In this document: piece after piece, positions 36,654 to 38,484 of the stretch
How positions within the stretch are numbered: position 1 is the first letter of the stretch
Layout: every line of letters begins with the position of its first letter
Notes under the pieces: generated by a model
The model's database searches: none
What the model was told of the DNA's origin: nothing
Seen by the model: the letters and a program-made list of their open reading frames with translations, nothing else
NCBI GenBank assembly: GCA_016214025.1
Contig: JACRPH010000010.1
Location: 1-38,484 of the forward strand
Direction: 5' to 3'
Length of the DNA: 38,484 bases
Source of the DNA: Candidatus Woesearchaeota archaeon
Lineage (GTDB): Archaea > Nanobdellota > Nanobdellia > Woesearchaeales > GW2011-AR9
Program-made: the position numbers and the translations under genes

Positions 36654-37958
36654 TTACAACAGCCACTTCCATAACGGAATAAACTTAATTTTCTTTCCTT
36701 TTACTTCTTCTTCTGCTTCGTAATTCTCGGTAATAACCATCCCTTCTTCTAATTTAAATTCTTCCATAGCAGCTAATAAACTTCGGATTTCCCTCTCTTT
36801 AGTTTCAGTTTTACTTAAGTCGTAACACACCTGAATTAACTGCTTTATTTCCAGACCTTCTTTCACTATAAAATCAACTTCTCTTCCTGAAGAATCTTTC
36901 CAATAAAACAAATTATCCTTTCCATACTTTCTAAAAATATCCAGAGCAACGGTATTCTCATACAGCTTTCCAATGTTCTCTGAAAATTTTAAACTTAGAG
37001 CGTTAATCAGCCCACTATCAATACAATAAGCCTTTCGGGGATATTGCATTTGTTCTTTTATTTTATAGGAAAAGATAGGCACAAAAAAGAACAGGAACGC
37101 CTCCTCAAAATAATAGAGATAATTATTAATGCTGGTGGGGGACATTTTGGTTTTAGCAATCTCCTGCATCAATTTTTCCAGCTTCCCCACGCTAATCAAA
37201 GAAGAGAAATTATTAATTAAAATAACAGCTAATTTCTTAATTTCCAATTCTCTTAATTTATATTTGGCAATAATATCTTTAACCAAAATATCCTCAAAGA
37301 GCTGCTTCAGATATTCCTTTTTCACCTCCTCTTGAGCTAGGACAATTAAAGGGAAGCCCCCATATTCAAGATACTCATGAAGAAGATTAACTACTGAAGC
37401 ATAGCTTTCATAGGTTTTAAAATGATGCTTCTTAAAACTAAGAAAATTTCTAAAGCTTAAAGAGAATAAAGAGAACACCACCGTTCTTCCCGAAAGTACC
37501 GTTGAAATCTTATCTTTGTAAATCTTAGAGCTTGAACCCGTAATAATGAATTTAATCTTCTCATTTTTCTCCATCATTATTCTTACCCACTTCTCCCAAT
37601 TAGGAACATTATGAACTTCGTCAAGAACCACATAAGCAACCTCTTCTTTATTGACAAAATAGCGATAAGTTTGATACAACTCCTGGAGGGATTCTACATT
37701 TAGAAAGGGGCCTAAAGAGGGATCCTCAAAATTTATGATTAAAGTCTGCTCCGGCTTAATTTCTTTTAATTTTTCGGTTAGAATCTGTTTGGCCAAGAAC
37801 GTCTTACCCGCTCTCCTTACCCCGGCAATCACTAAAGCCATTCCTTTATCTTCAGTAAACTTCATTATTTTTTTTAATTCTTCCCGGCCCAGTCCGGTAT
37901 CCTGTTCTTTGTACCAAAAGTTTAATTCCTGAATTTTATCTAGCAGTTCTTTGTTCAT
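36654..37958 (-). CDS. AAA ATPase with DUF4143-type C-terminus
   Basis: VIAGVRRAGKTFLAKQIL, YVVLDEVHNVPNWEKWVRIM, FIITGSSSKIYKDKISTVLSGRTVVFSLFSLSFRNFL, C-terminal YWKDSSGREVDFIVKEG. Confidence 0.92.
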   Translation of the reverse strand: MNKELLDKIQELNFWYKEQDTGLGREELKKIMKFTEDKGMALVIAGVRRAGKTFLAKQILTEKLKEIKPEQTLIINFEDPSLGPFLNVESLQELYQTYRYFVNKEEVAYVVLDEVHNVPNWEKWVRIMMEKNEKIKFIITGSSSKIYKDKISTVLSGRTVVFSLFSLSFRNFLSFKKHHFKTYESYASVVNLLHEYLEYGGFPLIVLAQEEVKKEYLKQLFEDILVKDIIAKYKLRELEIKKLAVILINNFSSLISVGKLEKLMQEIAKTKMSPTSINNYLYYFEEAFLFFFVPIFSYKIKEQMQYPRKAYCIDSGLINALSLKFSENIGKLYENTVALDIFRKYGKDNLFYWKDSSGREVDFIVKEGLEIKQLIQVCYDLSKTETKEREIRSLLAAMEEFKLEEGMVITENYEAEEEVKGKKIKFIPLWKWLL

Positions 37959-38016
37959 GCTATCCCTCCTAATTGTTCATATTTCCCTTTCTTATTGCCA
38001 GATTATACATTATGAT

Positions 38017-38059
38017 GTATGATTTATATATAAAGCTTTCTATCATAGTGTATGATTTA
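38017..38059 (-). promoter_or_regulatory. Promoter with TATA box and repeated gtatgattta element (33-bp spacing)
   Basis: gtatgattta at 38017-38026 and 38050-38059; TATA-like tttatatataaag between them; RBS gggagg/ggaggg just before ATG at 37958. Confidence 0.55.
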
Positions 38060-38081
38060 GAACGTGGAGGGGTTTATGGCA

Positions 38082-38100
38082 AGGTAAAAGTTACTTATAG
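38082..38100 (+). repeat. Direct repeat flanking ATPase gene, copy 2 (aggtaaaagttacttatag)
   Basis: 18/19 identical to 36625-36643. Confidence 0.75.
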
Positions 38101-38126
38101 TTGAGGTTCGTTCTCTTAGTGCCATT

Positions 38127-38161
38127 CACACTGGCGTTAGCGTAACGATAACGCCAGTGTG
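38127..38161. repeat. Perfect 13-bp inverted repeat (cacactggcgtta ... taacgccagtgtg)
   Basis: 9-nt loop gcgtaacga. Confidence 0.85.
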
Positions 38162-38180
38162 GGTGGCGTTAATGGAAGAG

Positions 38181-38341
38181 TATGTATTAAGCCCCCATCG
38201 GGTGGCGGGGGCGGTTATGGTCACAGCGTTTCCCGCTTCTGCGCCAGGCATCCTTCTCTTCTGTCGGCGACAGACGAGCCCGCAGGGCGTATCTTCGCTG
38301 TGACTGCCCCGCCACCCATATTGACGGGGGCTTAATACATA
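38181..38341. repeat. 161-bp MITE-like or structured-RNA-like imperfect inverted repeat
   Basis: tatgtattaagccccc/gggggcttaatacata, gggtggcgggg/ccccgccaccc, tcacagcg/cgctgtga; nested ctcttctgtcg-g-cgacagacgag. Confidence 0.85.
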
Positions 38342-38361
38342 CATAGCTGTGTGTAAGAAGT

Positions 38362-38484
38362 CTACCATTCTGTAGGTTTGATATCTAACTCATAATAAGC
38401 TCGGCTTAAGACCGAAAAATTATAGCAACACCAAGACAGATGGCTTTCCTGTTCTTGGGCCTTATCATTTTTGCATCTTACCAA
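38362..38484 (-). CDS. C-terminal end of a protein truncated by the window edge (...SRAYYELDIKPTEW*)
   Basis: Open minus-strand frame from the window edge to a stop at 38362-38364. Confidence 0.3.
   Translation of the reverse strand: MVRCKNDKAQEQESHLSWCCYNFSVLSRAYYELDIKPTEW

Noticed and set aside
38126-38368. 80-aa minus-strand ORF
   Set aside because: Lies entirely across the two inverted-repeat elements; the translation has no protein-like features.

Overview
The window is a chromosomal segment of an archaeon. The evidence is an archaeal/eukaryotic-type GlyRS, DNA topoisomerase VI B+A, archaeal Elp3, Dph2 and DphB diphthamide enzymes, PolX with a PHP domain, TATA-box promoters and no Pfam-style bacterial operon core. 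The compact, DPANN-like gene style is an inference. Housekeeping genes alternate with accessory islands. Main islands: (1) about 17.9-25.2 kb, a tight six-gene operon (G1PDH/DHQS-superfamily dehydrogenase, PIG-L deacetylase, GT4, radical SAM, GT4, HAD) plus a convergent APH-family kinase. It sits between the intact 3' end of polX and a second, truncated copy of the polX 3' end that shares 74 bp of exact identity. (2) About 30.5-36.4 kb, a MoxR-type AAA ATPase and a DUF2201-like HExxH/VWA protein, flanked by two otherwise dissimilar proteins that share an almost identical 29-aa N-terminal leader (22/29 identical). I consider this the best candidate for an undescribed system. (3) Several families of large imperfect inverted repeats (661-730, 33731-33860, 36530-36625, 38127-38341), and a DUF4143-type ATPase gene bracketed by a 19-bp direct repeat with a 33-bp-spaced putative operator. 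Other points of interest are a Dph2 that lacks its N-terminal domain, a pseudo-receiver protein, a VapBC pair, MNT nucleotidyltransferases and a duplicated small basic protein. No tRNA, rRNA or CRISPR array was recognised. All assignments come from reading the sequence and the supplied translations; no database search was run.
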